DNA of 64,000 bases, from positions 7,259,501-7,323,500 of the forward strand of contig JAULJL010000025.1 of assembly GCA_030761205.1 (NCBI GenBank), written 5' to 3'. Under the pieces are notes generated by a model that saw only the letters and a program-made list of their open reading frames with translations, searched no databases and was not told the DNA's origin. A program made the position numbers and the translations under genes. This DNA comes from Fremontodendron californicum. Lineage: Eukaryota > Streptophyta > Magnoliopsida > Malvales > Malvaceae. Positions within the stretch are counted from its first letter, which is position 1. Each line of letters begins with the position of its first letter. Shown here piece by piece: positions 21,891-34,156 of this stretch.

Positions 21891-22323
21891 GAATCTTTAT
21901 TTATGGCAGAAATGATTCTCAAGCTCCTCATTTCATCTTATTGTCTTCTTTCAAACATATAACGTAGCTAAACAGTTCTATCTATTGGAATGGTATTTTT
22001 CCAATTTCATAGTTTTTCAATCTTAACAATTGTTCTTTTTCAAAAAGGTATGTCCTTTGATTCCAAGATCCTGAACACCTATATATCTCCAGTCTTTTTC
22101 ATTTGTTCTCATCTCATTCTTCTTTTTTCCATGGAATGTCATCTTCAAACACATTCAAATTTCAAATCTGGTTTGAAAATCTTCAATGTCAATGTTGCAT
22201 GATTATATGCTTGAATTCGTCATTTACTGACTCAATGCATTTCACTTTTGAAAACCGTTCTTCTTATCAGGTAAATGAAAACCCAAGGATCTTCCATGAT
22301 AATGGTCATCTTCATCAATATTC

Positions 22324-24720
22324 TGTTGGAATCTCGGGCTCATGCATATCAAAATAGGCATAAAATAAAATATTATCAAAGCAAAGCAACGAAAGGTTTT
22401 GCAAAAAAACACTCGGATTCCATCAAGATCTTTAGGTAGAGACTTACATGTGGTCGGATTAGCAATTAAAATTTTCATACATCTTAAAGAAATCATACCT
22501 ACTCAAGATCTCGTAATCTTGAGTTTGTCGTTCCTATCACGAACGCTGCAACAAGATAGTCACTTCAGGATTCCTCCAAGATCACGAGCAACATATGTCT
22601 TGCCTCCAACGGTAATCCACACGAACGATCATTGGAACCTTCTCAAGGCATGGGGATTCTCCAAAGCTAGTTGGATGATCTTTTGATCATAATCAAAAGG
22701 TTATGTTTCTTGTTTTTCTTATCAAGAAAATAACCCTACAGAATTTGTGGTTTACCAAGAAATAAAGGAGGAGGAATAAGCAATATTTCTGCAAGCATAG
22801 GGTTTTCCCCAAAGGATGTGCTACATGGTTTTTCACCCAATGATGTGCTACAGGGTTTCTCACACAAGGGAGCGGAACAGGGTTTTCACCCATGGGAGCT
22901 CCACAAGATTTTGACAATCCTTTTATGCTTTGTGGCAACTCCTCAGGGTTTTCATAATCTTGGTCGAAAACTTCTTAAAGAATCACACATAGGGTTTTCT
23001 TGCATTCTTTATAAGCCCATTCTTTTATCATATATCTCATATATCCATAAAAAGAATGTCCCACTTATTTACTAGGTTGGTTGGCCCATATGTATCTTTG
23101 GTGTGCAAGTCCATTAATCAAGATTAAAGATTTATCAAGAAGCAAAACACTTTTACTCCAAGTTGGACCATTTTTCCATGTTATTAACTATTAATGTCAT
23201 TGGGCCGAATGTCACACTACAATGCACTCCATGTTGGGCCTATCACCCATAGTTAATATGTGATCAAGAATGGTCCAAGAAACCAATTCTTTTCTCATGT
23301 ACCTATTCGGTTATGTCAAGACTGGTGAGCTAGAGTTTGATTCTCAATCAAACTCCTTGCTCAAGTTGAACTTTTCACACTTGTAAGTTCTCCAATCAAT
23401 TAATATTATCATATAACATTAAACCGAATCAAGACATGATATTCGAATAATCCATAGTTCAAGAATCAAGAGTTTATTCTCAATCAAACTCTAAGTGAAA
23501 CTCTTTCACTTTATTCCAAAACAATTCGGTCAAGATATTATTGTCTTCTTAAGACAACCACATCCTCTTTGTTATATTAAGACATCTAAATTTGGATTTC
23601 TCAAATCCAAATTATGTTTTAATCTTTCTTAATTGAACTCTTCAATTAAGTCCTCCAAATTTAACTTTTTATTCAATTAAGTCATACTTAATCAAATCCC
23701 AATTTTAATCCAACAATACATCCTATTGTGTGTGACCTATTAGGTTTCCAATATGTTGGCAATGAACATAAGTTAATCTCATTAACCTATTCTCATAGAT
23801 CAAGAGCGGGATTTAGCAACCTATCATGACCACCCAAATATTGAAAAGTCAATGTGACATTTTACGAGACCTTTCAGTAACCAGTCTATCAGTGTAATAC
23901 AGTATTTTCACCAAATATCCCGGAAAGACCATGAGCATGGTGTAGTGTCTACTCATGTTCAATCCATATTAGTTAATGTAGCTTATGGTTAACCTTGTGA
24001 ATTTAGAGAAACCATTTCTCCTAAAATCCATCATGGTTCGGCCGAAGACTTTATTCAGTTAACCCAAGCCAAGAACATATGAGATATATCTCCGATGTCA
24101 GTTGGATGGTGAATCCTTTTTGGACCACTCATCCACCTTCGCATGGTTCATGCCATACCCAAAACCACCCTACCATAAGCATCCCTTCTTGGACCCATTC
24201 GTGATGGAATCAAAGTATGACACTCTCCATAAAAGATGACCTGGTATCACAAGTCAGAAGACTAATTAACAAGACTGGCACGTGAGAACATTTCCATAGG
24301 CCCTAGAGTGACAATACTAAATGGAGTTCTCACAGCGGACCATGTTCAGTGAACTTGTTCAACAGGCAAGCACCTACATGTTACCCCAAGTATCCCTCAT
24401 ACTTCAACCTATGAGATCGGTTGCTTACTTCATAAGTAAGAAGGCTTAACATGTACTAGTCTTTGAGCATTGTCACTGTCCCGTCTTGGCATTACGATGA
24501 CCAGGAACAATTTGAGGAACAAAGCTTTGATGCATAAGGATCTCACAATTATAACTCTTTGTAATTTTTTTGCAAAGCCATTATATTCCATGGGCTTCAT
24601 CCGATTAGTAGTTAATAACTATTTATTACCGTACTAATATGAAGAAAAATCTTGTATCACTAACGTATAGTGATGGGTTTGCATTATTAACTTTATGTCC
24701 CTTATTCAATCTAATTAACA
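22324..24720 (-). repeat. Solo LTR related to the 3.9-21.2 kb copia family
   Basis: It starts TGTTGGAATC on the plus strand and ends TTAACA. Read on the minus strand, its first part (from 24720) matches the copia LTR start (aataatgcaaacccatcac, the ggatgaagcccatgg phrase, the gacggg phrase). Its last part keeps the cgctgcgttc-like and final gattccaaca sequences. Flanks are tattc (22319-22323) and cattc (24721-24725), a 4/5 match to a 5-bp TSD. No internal region or second LTR lies nearby, so it is a solo LTR left by recombination. At 2,397 bp it is about 600 bp longer than its relative. Confidence 0.75.
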
Positions 24721-25590
24721 CATTCTTCTTGCCCCAAAAATATCACTTTTATCATATTGGTCCAAAAAATAAATATCTCTCAATCGGATATGCATCATTC
24801 CAAATTTGAATATTTTCAATGCTTTGTTTTGAAAATTCTTGAAAAGAATGACAATGAGAATAATCATAAAAGCTTTTTCATTGTTTTTTCAATTTCCCCG
24901 CATTACTATTTTCCATGCGCATTATAGACTTTGGGTTATACAAGGCCAACACAAACAAGTAGAAAAAAACGTTTTGGGCATTTCGAGGCATATGAATTTT
25001 CCACAACAGAGAGAGACCCTTGACCAGCGGCAGCCTAACCGTAGATGGACTCACCTTTGCCTGACAAAAAATGTTAGGCGAGTTTTGGGCCAAGTAAGTT
25101 ATTATACATACCAACATAAACTCCGGACCCCATGGACCCAAGGAGTTTGGGCAAATAATGTCATTCTTGGCCCAAAACCTAGACAACTTTTATTTTATTT
25201 TATTTTTATATTGGTGAATGTGGAGATTCTAATTCAATTATTTATGTAAAGAAGAGTGTACACTAACTACAAAATCAAATGTTCGGGTGAAAAAGAAGTA
25301 AATTTATACCGATATATAAAAATTCTATTCTTCTTCTTTTGCATATTATTTATTCTACTATAATCCATACACAAATTCCATTTAAGCTGTAAATAGAGTA
25401 CTTTACAGTTTAATAGATAATAAAAGACTGTGTGAAGTAATATATATATATATATATATATTTATAAATTTATATTGTGTCCATACCCATAAAAGGTGAC
25501 AAATTATTCTCTAGGTAATAGTAGTAGTTTTTTGTTTCTTTTGAGTAAATGTTAAATACACTAATATGTTAGTGATAATGACTATTAAAA
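24721..25590. other. Unassigned AT-rich DNA with a TA microsatellite
   Basis: Open frames here (for example 24839-25249) have no protein-like features. A (TA)11 run lies at about 25440-25461. Confidence 0.5.
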
Positions 25591-25602
25591 AAATCTATTA
25601 TT

Positions 25603-25741
25603 GAATTCAAGATTTAATCCAATTGGTTCATGTAACCATCTTTAAGAGGTGTAGCATCTAGTAGGTTTAAGACTCAAACTCTAACATCTGTAATCCCTTC
25701 CCTGATTATCAAATTACGATTTTCTTTGTATATAAAAAAAG
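25603..25741 (+). mobile_element. Probable tRNA-derived SINE
   Basis: A 139-bp unit has an A-box-like taatccaattggttca near its start and a B-box-like ggtttaagactc about 50 bp on. It ends ttgtatataaaaaaag. It is flanked by aaatctattatt (25591-25602) and aaatccattatt (25742-25753), an 11/12 match, as expected for LINE-driven insertion. Confidence 0.6.
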
Positions 25742-25874
25742 AAATCCATTATTATAAAATGATGAACAAAAATATTATTAACGGATATTTACAATTAATC
25801 AGTTTTATCAAAATTTCACATGACATAAAAATACTTGAGGCTTTCTACAATGGTGGGCAGGGACTAAAAAAAAA

Positions 25875-27664
25875 GGGACCTTTCGAGAAATTACAATCAG
25901 GGTGAAATAGAGAATTCAAAGCTGGAATAAAAAACTGCTCTTTTTTTGGAGATAAGGAAGTGTTTATCAAATCAATATTGCAATTTGCAAGCAATTCCTT
26001 TTTATACTATGAGTTGTTTCCTGTTCTCAAAAACACTATGCCTAGAGCTTAACGGACTGATAATTAGATATTGGTGGCAAACCAACAAGGAGGGAAGAGG
26101 GATCTACTGGCTTAAATGGGAAACACTTTGTTGTTGCAAGGTTATTGGTGGAATGGGGTTTCGGGATTTCGAATTGTTTAATAAGGCATTGTTGGGAAAG
26201 CAAGGTTGGTGTCTGTTGCATAACATTGGTCCTTTAATGTACCAGGTAATGGAAGCTAAAATTTTTTCCTAACAAGTCTTTCATTGAAGCAAAAATTGGG
26301 TGGCAACATTCCTTGATTTGGCGTAGCATTTTGTGGTGCAAAAAGGGTAAGGTGGTGAGTTGGGAATAGAGAAACCATTAGGATCTGGAAAGATAGGTGG
26401 ATTCCATCAGAGAATGTACCCACACCAGCCTTAGGGCAAGGTTCTCTAGTAGAGTAAATAGATGGTAATAGCAGGCAATAACAGCGTGAATGTATTCTGC
26501 ATTCTTTCAATCCTGAGGAGGCAGCGCTTATATGTTCTCTTTACCTATAAGTCGTTTAGGTTCTATTAATATCTTGATTTGGCATCTGAAGAAGAATGGA
26601 AGTTATACTGTAAAGAGTGCCTACAAATGCTATGTTGTCAACAAATAAATGTTGCTACTTGCTAGTGTGGGAGAAAATCGAGTTTCAACATTGTCACCTG
26701 CATAAGAAAACATACTGCGGAAAAAAATATGGTAGTCAGATGTCCCTCCTAAATTAAAGGTATTTACCTGGAGGTTATGCCATAATATCCTTCAAGTATA
26801 TGCAAGCCTGATGAGAAGAGGAATGATGAACCTTGCTACTTGTCCACGATGCAACCAGGGGGACTAAACAATGGTGCATGCAATTGTGGAATGTGTAAAA
26901 CTAAAAGAGGTATGGGAATCCGCAGACCTAGGAAGTTGTTGGTTAAGAACAGAGTACTCTGATATGTTGGAATGGATCACACAGATTGGAAATGATACTA
27001 ACAGCAAGGTCTTTGAGGAAGGAGCAGTCCTAGTTTGGACAATTTGGAATGACAGAAACAAGATTCTTAAAAATCAAGAACATAGGAATAATTGTTCAAC
27101 AGTGGTTTTTGCCAAATCATATTTGGCAGAATATCAAGCAGCACAAAACAAAACGAAAACCGTAACAAGCCGAGAACAAGCACTCTGGAAACCTCCACCT
27201 TCTGAGCTTGTAAAAGTCAACTTTGATGGAGCACTTAATGCACATGAAGCAAAATGGGGAATATGTGTCTTAATCAGGGATGATACTGGGTTTGAACTGG
27301 GAGCAACTTCTGAATTGTACTAAATGTTATGGACCCAAACACAGTTGAAGCTTATGTTGCACTAAAAACGCTTGACTTCACCAATGATTTAGGATTTACT
27401 CGCATACTCTTGGAAGGAGATGCTCTGGGGATCGTGCAACAACTGCAGATGCGAGGCCTTGATCTTTCAGGAATAGGAAATATCATGGAGGAAGCAAAAA
27501 TGAGACTAACAAACTTCTCTATTGTCAAAATAGAACATGTCAGACGAGATGCCAACACAACTGCACATTTATTAGCTAAATCAGCACTTAAGAATCAAGA
27601 AGATTGTATATGGGTTGAGTCTTGTCCTGATATCATAAAATCTCAATCTGCTGGCTCTTTTTAG
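25875..27664 (+). pseudogene. LINE ORF2 C-terminus: RT end, zf-RVT and RNase H
   Basis: Segments in order are the RT thumb ('IQSWNKKLL', 'YWWQTNKEGRGIYWLKW', 'GGMGFRDFELFNKALLGKQGW' split here as GGMGFRDFELFN plus KALLGKQGW), then a Cys/His zf-RVT part near 26760-26960. An RNase H of the RVT_3 type follows (VNFDGALNAH near 27217, then LEGDALGIVQQL and VRRDANTTAHLLAKSA up to 27664). The RNase H active-site Asp (FDG), Glu/Asp (EGDA) and terminal Asp (RRDAN) are still visible. Frame changes and stops at about 26270, 26866 and 27321 break it. Confidence 0.8.
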
Positions 27665-28577
27665 TTATTAGAAAACATATATTGAAAGAAATACTTTTAA
27701 GAGGGTTCTTGACGCTCTTTCATTCTTTCCTTTTTCTTTTTATTATGCATGACTGGTATAGCTGACTAGCACATGATTAGTGTGTTGATGGAAAAAAAAG
27801 GCTTTCCTCTACCTTGGATACTGGAAGAATTTGCCTTAAGCACTTAAGTCTTGTTTGTTTCCTGACCTGGTTAAGTACTTAATTTGGTTTTGAATATTTA
27901 TACTATCAAATAAGAGGCTTTTGCTTTATCTTAATATAGAAACATGTGTCTGTATTATTTAATCTATTCTCTTTTTACTTTTCCTTTTCCTAAAATTTGG
28001 GGTGTTCTCTCTCAAATTTTTTTCTTCAAGAACAGCCACCCTATACCAAAAATAAAAAAATAAAAAATTGACAACTTGTTGGTTTTGTTGTATCGATTTA
28101 GAGTCTAGGAGCAAAAAAGTAAAGGGTTTTGTGAACAACATATAATGCTTGTTGCCTGTTGGGAATTTTTCCTTTTATTCCTTTCACTTTCTGCTTTCCC
28201 GAACCACACAAAGTAGCTCGCCTTCATTATTGGAAATAAGTGCATCATTCTTTGATTTCCATTATTCCCCTTGCATTGCCATAATACTTCAAACACTTGG
28301 GTGCAGATCTGTGATTTGTGGGGGCTTGACTGCTATTTTATGTTTGCTTATTAATTCTATCTACTTCTACGCAAGGTCAAGTATGAGTGGCTTATTGCAG
28401 CTTTCGTTCGTTATCGACTAAAATGCCTGCATGTGCTATGCATTCTTCTTGATGCTTGGCACAGTAGGCTACCATTCTTCCTGATGTTTGTTCGCTACAT
28501 TTACCATGCTGTTAAGATTGTATATTGTACTTCTTCTTGATAATGAAATATTCTACACTTCAAAAATAAAAATAAAA
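25875..28577 (+). mobile_element. 5'-truncated L1-type LINE
   Basis: It contains the C-terminal part of ORF2, a 900-bp 3' part without frames, and a short A-rich tail (caaaaataaaaataaaaa) near 28577, preceded by ttgataatgaaatattc. This is the usual end of plant L1 elements. The 5' half of ORF2 and all of ORF1 are absent. Confidence 0.75.
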
Positions 28578-29144
28578 ATTCAGACGACATTTTAAATTAC
28601 TTTAATTCAGATAACGTCAAATAATGATAAGTGAAATGATAATTTATAGACAAGCAACAAAATTAACATTAGTTGACAAAAATAGCCACAAAATGTAGAA
28701 AAAGTTCACAACACCATTAAGATTACAAAGAATATTTGATAATGAAGCATGACCCACCCCTTTTGTGGGACAATGTCACGTGAATGTTAATTATATATAT
28801 ATATATATGTTCTTGATTAAAGTCCTTGAAACAAATGTAACATCAATCGAAAGAAATTTGGTTTTCAATGCAAAAGGCAATTTAGGTTACTTTGCGGTGC
28901 CTATGAAAGATGGCATTGAATGGGATAAAAGTATACCTATAGCTATAAAAGGAAATGTATGAACTAAAACAAAGTAACCTTTATGTTATTTAGCATATGC
29001 TGATAAAGAGCGGGGCCCTAGCTCGTTCACATGCCATGAGACACCCATGCTAATAGCTATGTTGTTATTTTGATCAACCTTTTTAAGGAAGTTTCTTTGA
29101 AGTGTGCGTTGAGATTCGGATTTCTGAAAGGCTGAAAGCTACTC
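28578..29144. other. Unassigned spacer between two LINE remnants
   Basis: AT-rich; the only marked item is a (TA)n run near 28793-28808. No credible frame is present. Confidence 0.5.
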
Positions 29145-32100
29145 TTTTCTTGTTTGATTAGTTATTAATAGTACTGCTTTTTCTGGTTTCAAGGGGATAG
29201 AGTTAATTGGCTCTATATGGGATCAAAATACTAAGTTTTTCCATGAAAAAACTATTCAAAGGAGGCAGAATAAAGTACTTAGAATTAAAGAAGAGAATGG
29301 GCACTGGTGTGAAGCAGAAAGCAAGGTGATAGGTTGTTTTATGCAATTATATATATATATATATATATTCAAAACAAATGGGCCTAGCGTTTGGGGATCA
29401 GTGTTGGATCAGATTCCTATTATTGTTCTTTTTGTTGAGGAGATGAATGTGAAATTGATAAAGGAAGTTACCGAGGACGAAATAATAGAAGCTGTGTCCC
29501 TGCTGGGAGCTTATAAGGCTCTGGAGCGCCCTGATGGTTACAATGGTATGTTTTTTCATAGATATTGAATACTGTAAGGAGGATGTGATTTTGGTTGCAC
29601 AAGGTTTTTTCAGGTCTGGGCATATGTTGAGGGAGTTAAATAAAACTAATATTGTTTTGGTTCCAAAAGCCAAAGGGCCTGAATCAGTCTTTTAGTTCAG
29701 ACCTAGCTATAAGTCTTTATAACTTTGTTTACAAAGTGATTTCCAAGGTAATGGTGAATAGAATGAAGGGAACAAATTTCTTCGGTTCTTTTTTGGTGCC
29801 TCTATTGGTATCCCTCTAATAGTTTTTTGACATATGTTTATGATAAATTAATTTTAATATTAAACAGTTAATTAATTGAACACATGACAGGATTATAATG
29901 ACGGGCACCAAACAAGGCTGAAAATTACGGGCAGAAGATATCTATTCTTATTTGAGGGATCTGATTTCTGAAAATCAAAGTGCTTTTGTGGTTGGCAAAC
30001 AGATACATGATAACATTTTGATTGCTCATGAAGTTTTCCACTATATGAAACTGAAGAAGAAAGGCAAGAAGTATGGATTTGCACTTAAAATAAATATGAA
30101 TAAGGCCTATGATTAGGTTGAATGAGATTTTTTAGAGGCAGTATTAGGCAAATTAGGTTTCAATGGTATGTAGCTTAATTAGATTATTATGGAGTGTGTA
30201 CGAGCAGTTACTCTTTAATTAATCATAAATGGTAAGCCTTCCTATAGGTTTTCCCCTTCTAGAGGTCTTAGATAAGGTCACCCCTTATCACCATATTACT
30301 TTCTTTTTGTGGTGGATATTTTGTCTAGGTTGTAATAGAATGGAATTCAGAGCGGTATGATTTCTGCTATAAAATTGGCATGAAATTGCCCAATTTTATC
30401 CCATTTACTAGTTGTTGATGGTTCTCTTTAATTTATTTCTTAATGCTAATCCTTTGAATTGCCAAATAGTGTTTTCTCTAATTCAGGAGTATTGTCAAGC
30501 TTCAAGGCAATTAGTGAATAAGGAGAAGTCTAGTATTGTTTTAGCTCAAATGTTCTAGAACTAAAGAGAAACGGGATAGATCATGAAGATTGTTTAGGGG
30601 GATCATGAAGATTGTTTAGGGGTTAAGGTTGCTTTGAATCTTGGAACATGTGAGAGACATGGTGATCATGAATCTAAAGAATTGGAAGGAATAGACACTG
30701 TCCTATGGAGGAAGGGAAGTCCTTATTAGAGTAATGGTTTGTTCGATGCCTACTAATTAACACTATGGCCTGCTTCAAGTTGCTAAAGAAGATTTGTGGA
30801 AAGATGAAATCTGCATTAGACAAGTTCTGATTGGGGCAAAAGGAGGAAGAAATAAAGATCCATTGGAAAAGTTGGCTAAAGATTACAGTGGCAAAGTACT
30901 TGGGTGGACTTGGTTTCAAAGATTTGGAGTTGTTCAACAAGGCACTTTTAGTAAAAGAGGCTTGGAGAATGATCAATGAACCTGGCTCTTTATGGGTTCA
31001 AATTCTTAAAGGCATATACTATTCCAATATGTCTTTGCTAGAGGCAAGGAGCTAAAGCTTCTTGGGCATCGAATAGCTTGTTAGAGAGGAGAGATTTTCT
31101 TAAAGAGGAGATGATCTGGCAAGTTATGGATGAGACAGATATCTGTATATGGAATGATAACTGGGTTCCTAATTTGATGGGGCAAAAGCTAAAATATCTT
31201 GGTTTGGTGGATTTTATTGTGCCAGAAAAGGTGTCTGAGTTATAAAGAGCAAGGGTTTGGGATTTGGCTGCAATTCAGCGCTGTCTTTCAGTTGATGAGA
31301 AGATGGCTATTCAAAATATATCCCAATATGTGGTCAAGGAGAGTATACAACCAAATCCAGATATCAACTTTTGAAGCAGGAAAAGATGGCTCACTCATTC
31401 CCATTTGGTGGATAAGCAGGTATGGAATGTAATTTGGTCTTTAAAGGTGCCTGGTAAAATTAGATTTTTTTTTTTGTTTTGTTGAGAATATGTTCTAGTG
31501 CAATTCCTTGGTATAATCTGGGGAAGAAAAGGCTTAGAGGGGATCTTGTTTGTCCTATGGTCCTGAAACTATTGAGCACATGTTACTCTTGTGTGAATGG
31601 ACAAGTTGTTATGTTTTGAAGATAGATAGGGAATCTTTTGGAAATATTGATGATTGGCGCCAGAGGCGACTCCTTATGGGAGCCCTGACCTAAGGGGACC
31701 TCAGCTCCCTCAATTTTTTTTTTAATATTTATAAATATCAACATTAAATAAATTTAAATGGGTTCTAATTTATTTTATTTTATATATTATTATAATTCAA
31801 AAAGAGTTAAAATCATATTACTACTTTTTATTTGTGTATCCATCAATTATTACTTACAAATCTTTAAAATTGAGTGACTTGTTATCAGTTTTAAATTACA
31901 ATCATGTGAACTTAATAAAAATCAAATTAAAATTTTGAATTTTAACAAAATTTCAAATCTTCAACTAAAGTACCAAATATGTGTTTTTTTTTTCTTTTCT
32001 TTTCTTTCTAACTTATTACAATTTCTCCTCTTCATATAATTTTCATTTTTAATTTTACTCTAAATTTCTATCGCATATTGTCATGCAATTTTGTTTCAAA

Positions 32101-33075
32101 AATATATATTTCAAATTCGAAACCACTTTATAAAAAGTTAAGATAAAATCATAATTTGTAATTCCAATTTTTCAAGTTCATTCTTTTAAAATTATATTTA
32201 TTTTCTTGTCGATAAAAAATATATTGTTTAATGATTGGTTTATTTACTTTTTATTTCAATTTTAAATTTCCAAAAAAAATTCTCATAATTTATTGAAAAA
32301 TTGTGTAATTAGTAATTTTACTATAAATAGTGCTACATGCACTCATCTCATATATTCATTTCACACACTCACTTCTTATCTACTTATCTAGTGACTTAAG
32401 TAAAAAGTACTAAAACTTTTATGAGTTATAATAGAATTTTGAAAACTTATATACTATATATCTGTAAAATGAGTACAATATTAGATGAATGTATATGGTC
32501 TTTTTCTTTTTACTACTAATTTGATAGTCTTTCTATCCTTAAAAGTTTACTGTTATCATAGTAATATTTTTATTTTATAATTTTAAGAGATTGGTTAATT
32601 TTTATTATTAATATATATATGTTTGAAAAAATCTAATATTAATTGGTGTTTTCAAAATCAAATGTCAAGATCCGTCACACGCTTAAGATTTTTAAAAGCT
32701 TAATAGGGGAAGAGGAACAGTGGGAAAGATGAAAGTGGTAGTTGCTTGCTTTTACATGTTGGATGATATACAAAAAGATGTACATTGTAGTTTTTACTCG
32801 AAAGGAATTGCAGTTACATTTTGTTATTAAAAGGATTAGAGCTGATACTAGGGAGTTTAATCAGGTGTATGAACCTTTGAGGGGTATTTCTTAAAAAAAA
32901 AATGTTGTACAAATATCACTGTTTTGTGGACTATCCGAGATGATGGTTGGCATAAAATATATTGTGATGGAGCCTTTCAGCATGGCACTAGTAATGTGGG
33001 TGTGGGGGTAGTTGTAAGAAATGCCAAGGGAAAGCTAGTTGACAGGAATTCAAAATGCTTCTGGGTCTCGGTGTT
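29145..33075 (+). pseudogene. Second L1-type LINE ORF2 remnant
   Basis: Translation in shifting frames gives the ordered landmarks of plant L1 ORF2. They are the linker (IWDQNTKFFHEKT-IQRRQNKV, near 29215-29270), VTEDEIIEAVSLLGAYKALE (29470-29525), the RT palm start (NKTNIVLVPK near 29640; SENQSAFVVGKQIHDNIL near 29970), the RT thumb (GGLGFKDLELFNKALL near 30900), and RNase H (IYCDGAFQHG near 32950; GVGVVVRNAKGKLVD near 33000). A (TA)n run disrupts the linker, and many stops occur. About 1 kb of foreign AT-rich DNA (31640-32690) separates the zf-RVT and RNase H parts. The RNase H stops abruptly near 33073. Confidence 0.75.
31645..32690. mobile_element. AT-rich insertion in the LINE, possibly hAT-derived
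   Basis: LINE coding similarity is lost near 31640 and returns near 32690. The left edge (ccagaggcgactcc, then ggagccctgacc) resembles common hAT terminal sequences; the right edge (gatccgtcacacg) weakly resembles their inverse. No clean 8-bp TSD was found, so the class is tentative. Confidence 0.35.
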
Positions 33076-33540
33076 GCGACCGCTATTTCGCGGTTTGACA
33101 CCTTCTGTCACCGCTATCTACCTGAAACATGGATGTGAATGGGATTGACGTTGGTTGCAGCGTACTGCGGTCATAAAAAAATGTAACAGTCAATAGCAGT
33201 GATAACAGGACACTATAATCGCAATCACCGTTTTTTTTCAAAAAATGTATATAAAACCCAACTCTATGTTTCATTAATCACTAAATTTAGATGAAAAACA
33301 CATTAAAAAACAAAACTTAATTAACAACTTAATGAAAAATCAACAAATATAAGCCCCAATACATATCAAAAGAGATCAAAGAAGAAATTATTGAAGTTAA
33401 ATAATAATGTTAAACTTAAAATTACCTATTTTTTCAAATTTCTACAAATTTGGTAGAATATAGAGCTTTTGGGTTCAAGCTTTGAACATCCATCCATGAC
33501 CACTCCACCTCATATCTTGAAAATAAAGACGAAGCATAAC
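33076..33540. other. Junction DNA with a small GC-rich hairpin
   Basis: 33083-33101 (gaccgctatttcgcggt) folds into a hairpin with accgc/gcggt arms. The rest is AT-rich with nothing recognised. Confidence 0.4.
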
Positions 33541-34075
33541 ACCCTCTTAACTACCAAGATGGGAGAGCGAAGGGTGTTGATGTCTCTTTCTGTCAAGGTG
33601 GTGTTCTGGTGGTCTGAGGCCCTGTAAACAAGGAAGGAGGTCAGAGGAACGGGAGTTGGTCCTCGGGGCATGCTCCGATGGTTTAGTCAGTGTTTGGAGG
33701 AGAGAGTATAACAGTGAAAGGAGATAAGCTGAAGGAGAGAGAGAGAGTGTGTGTGTAGAGAATGTACCATTGGGCAACCCCCGAGAGGGTTATTTACACC
33801 TGTTTGGGCGACCTGCCCGGTTCCACGTGTCTAGCTCTGACTGGGCTTTGGAAGTAAGTGCTATGGGGGGCTTTGCCAAAGCGGCTGTGGCAATGGAAGA
33901 TCCATGTGGCCCTACGTGGGCACCGAGGTGATAGACAACGTGACCGTTGGGGGAGAGGAAGGCGTCCACATGTCCCAGGTCTTGGTCTAGGTTATTAGGC
34001 TCTACAGATTGGGCCAGCTTGTTGGACTTGTGTCCCGGGTCTTGGTCTAGGTTATTGGGCTCCAAGAAACACAAA
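33541..34075 (-). repeat. LTR-like segment of the Tat element
   Basis: GC-richer than its surroundings, frame-poor, with a GA/GT-rich run near 33737-33758. It also holds a 61-bp duplication: gtcttggtctaggttatt occurs at about 33978 and 34039. Exact TG/CA ends were not found, so the boundaries are approximate. Confidence 0.4.
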
Positions 34076-34156
34076 GGTGGTGGTTGACGGGGGGATCCCA
34101 TTACCCCTCTTTCTCCTTCCCTGCCTGCTGTTACCGGGGGCAAGAGAAAGGGGAAA

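Noticed and set aside
24839..25249. 136-codon frame
   Set aside because: No domain, biased composition and overlapping frames on the other strand.
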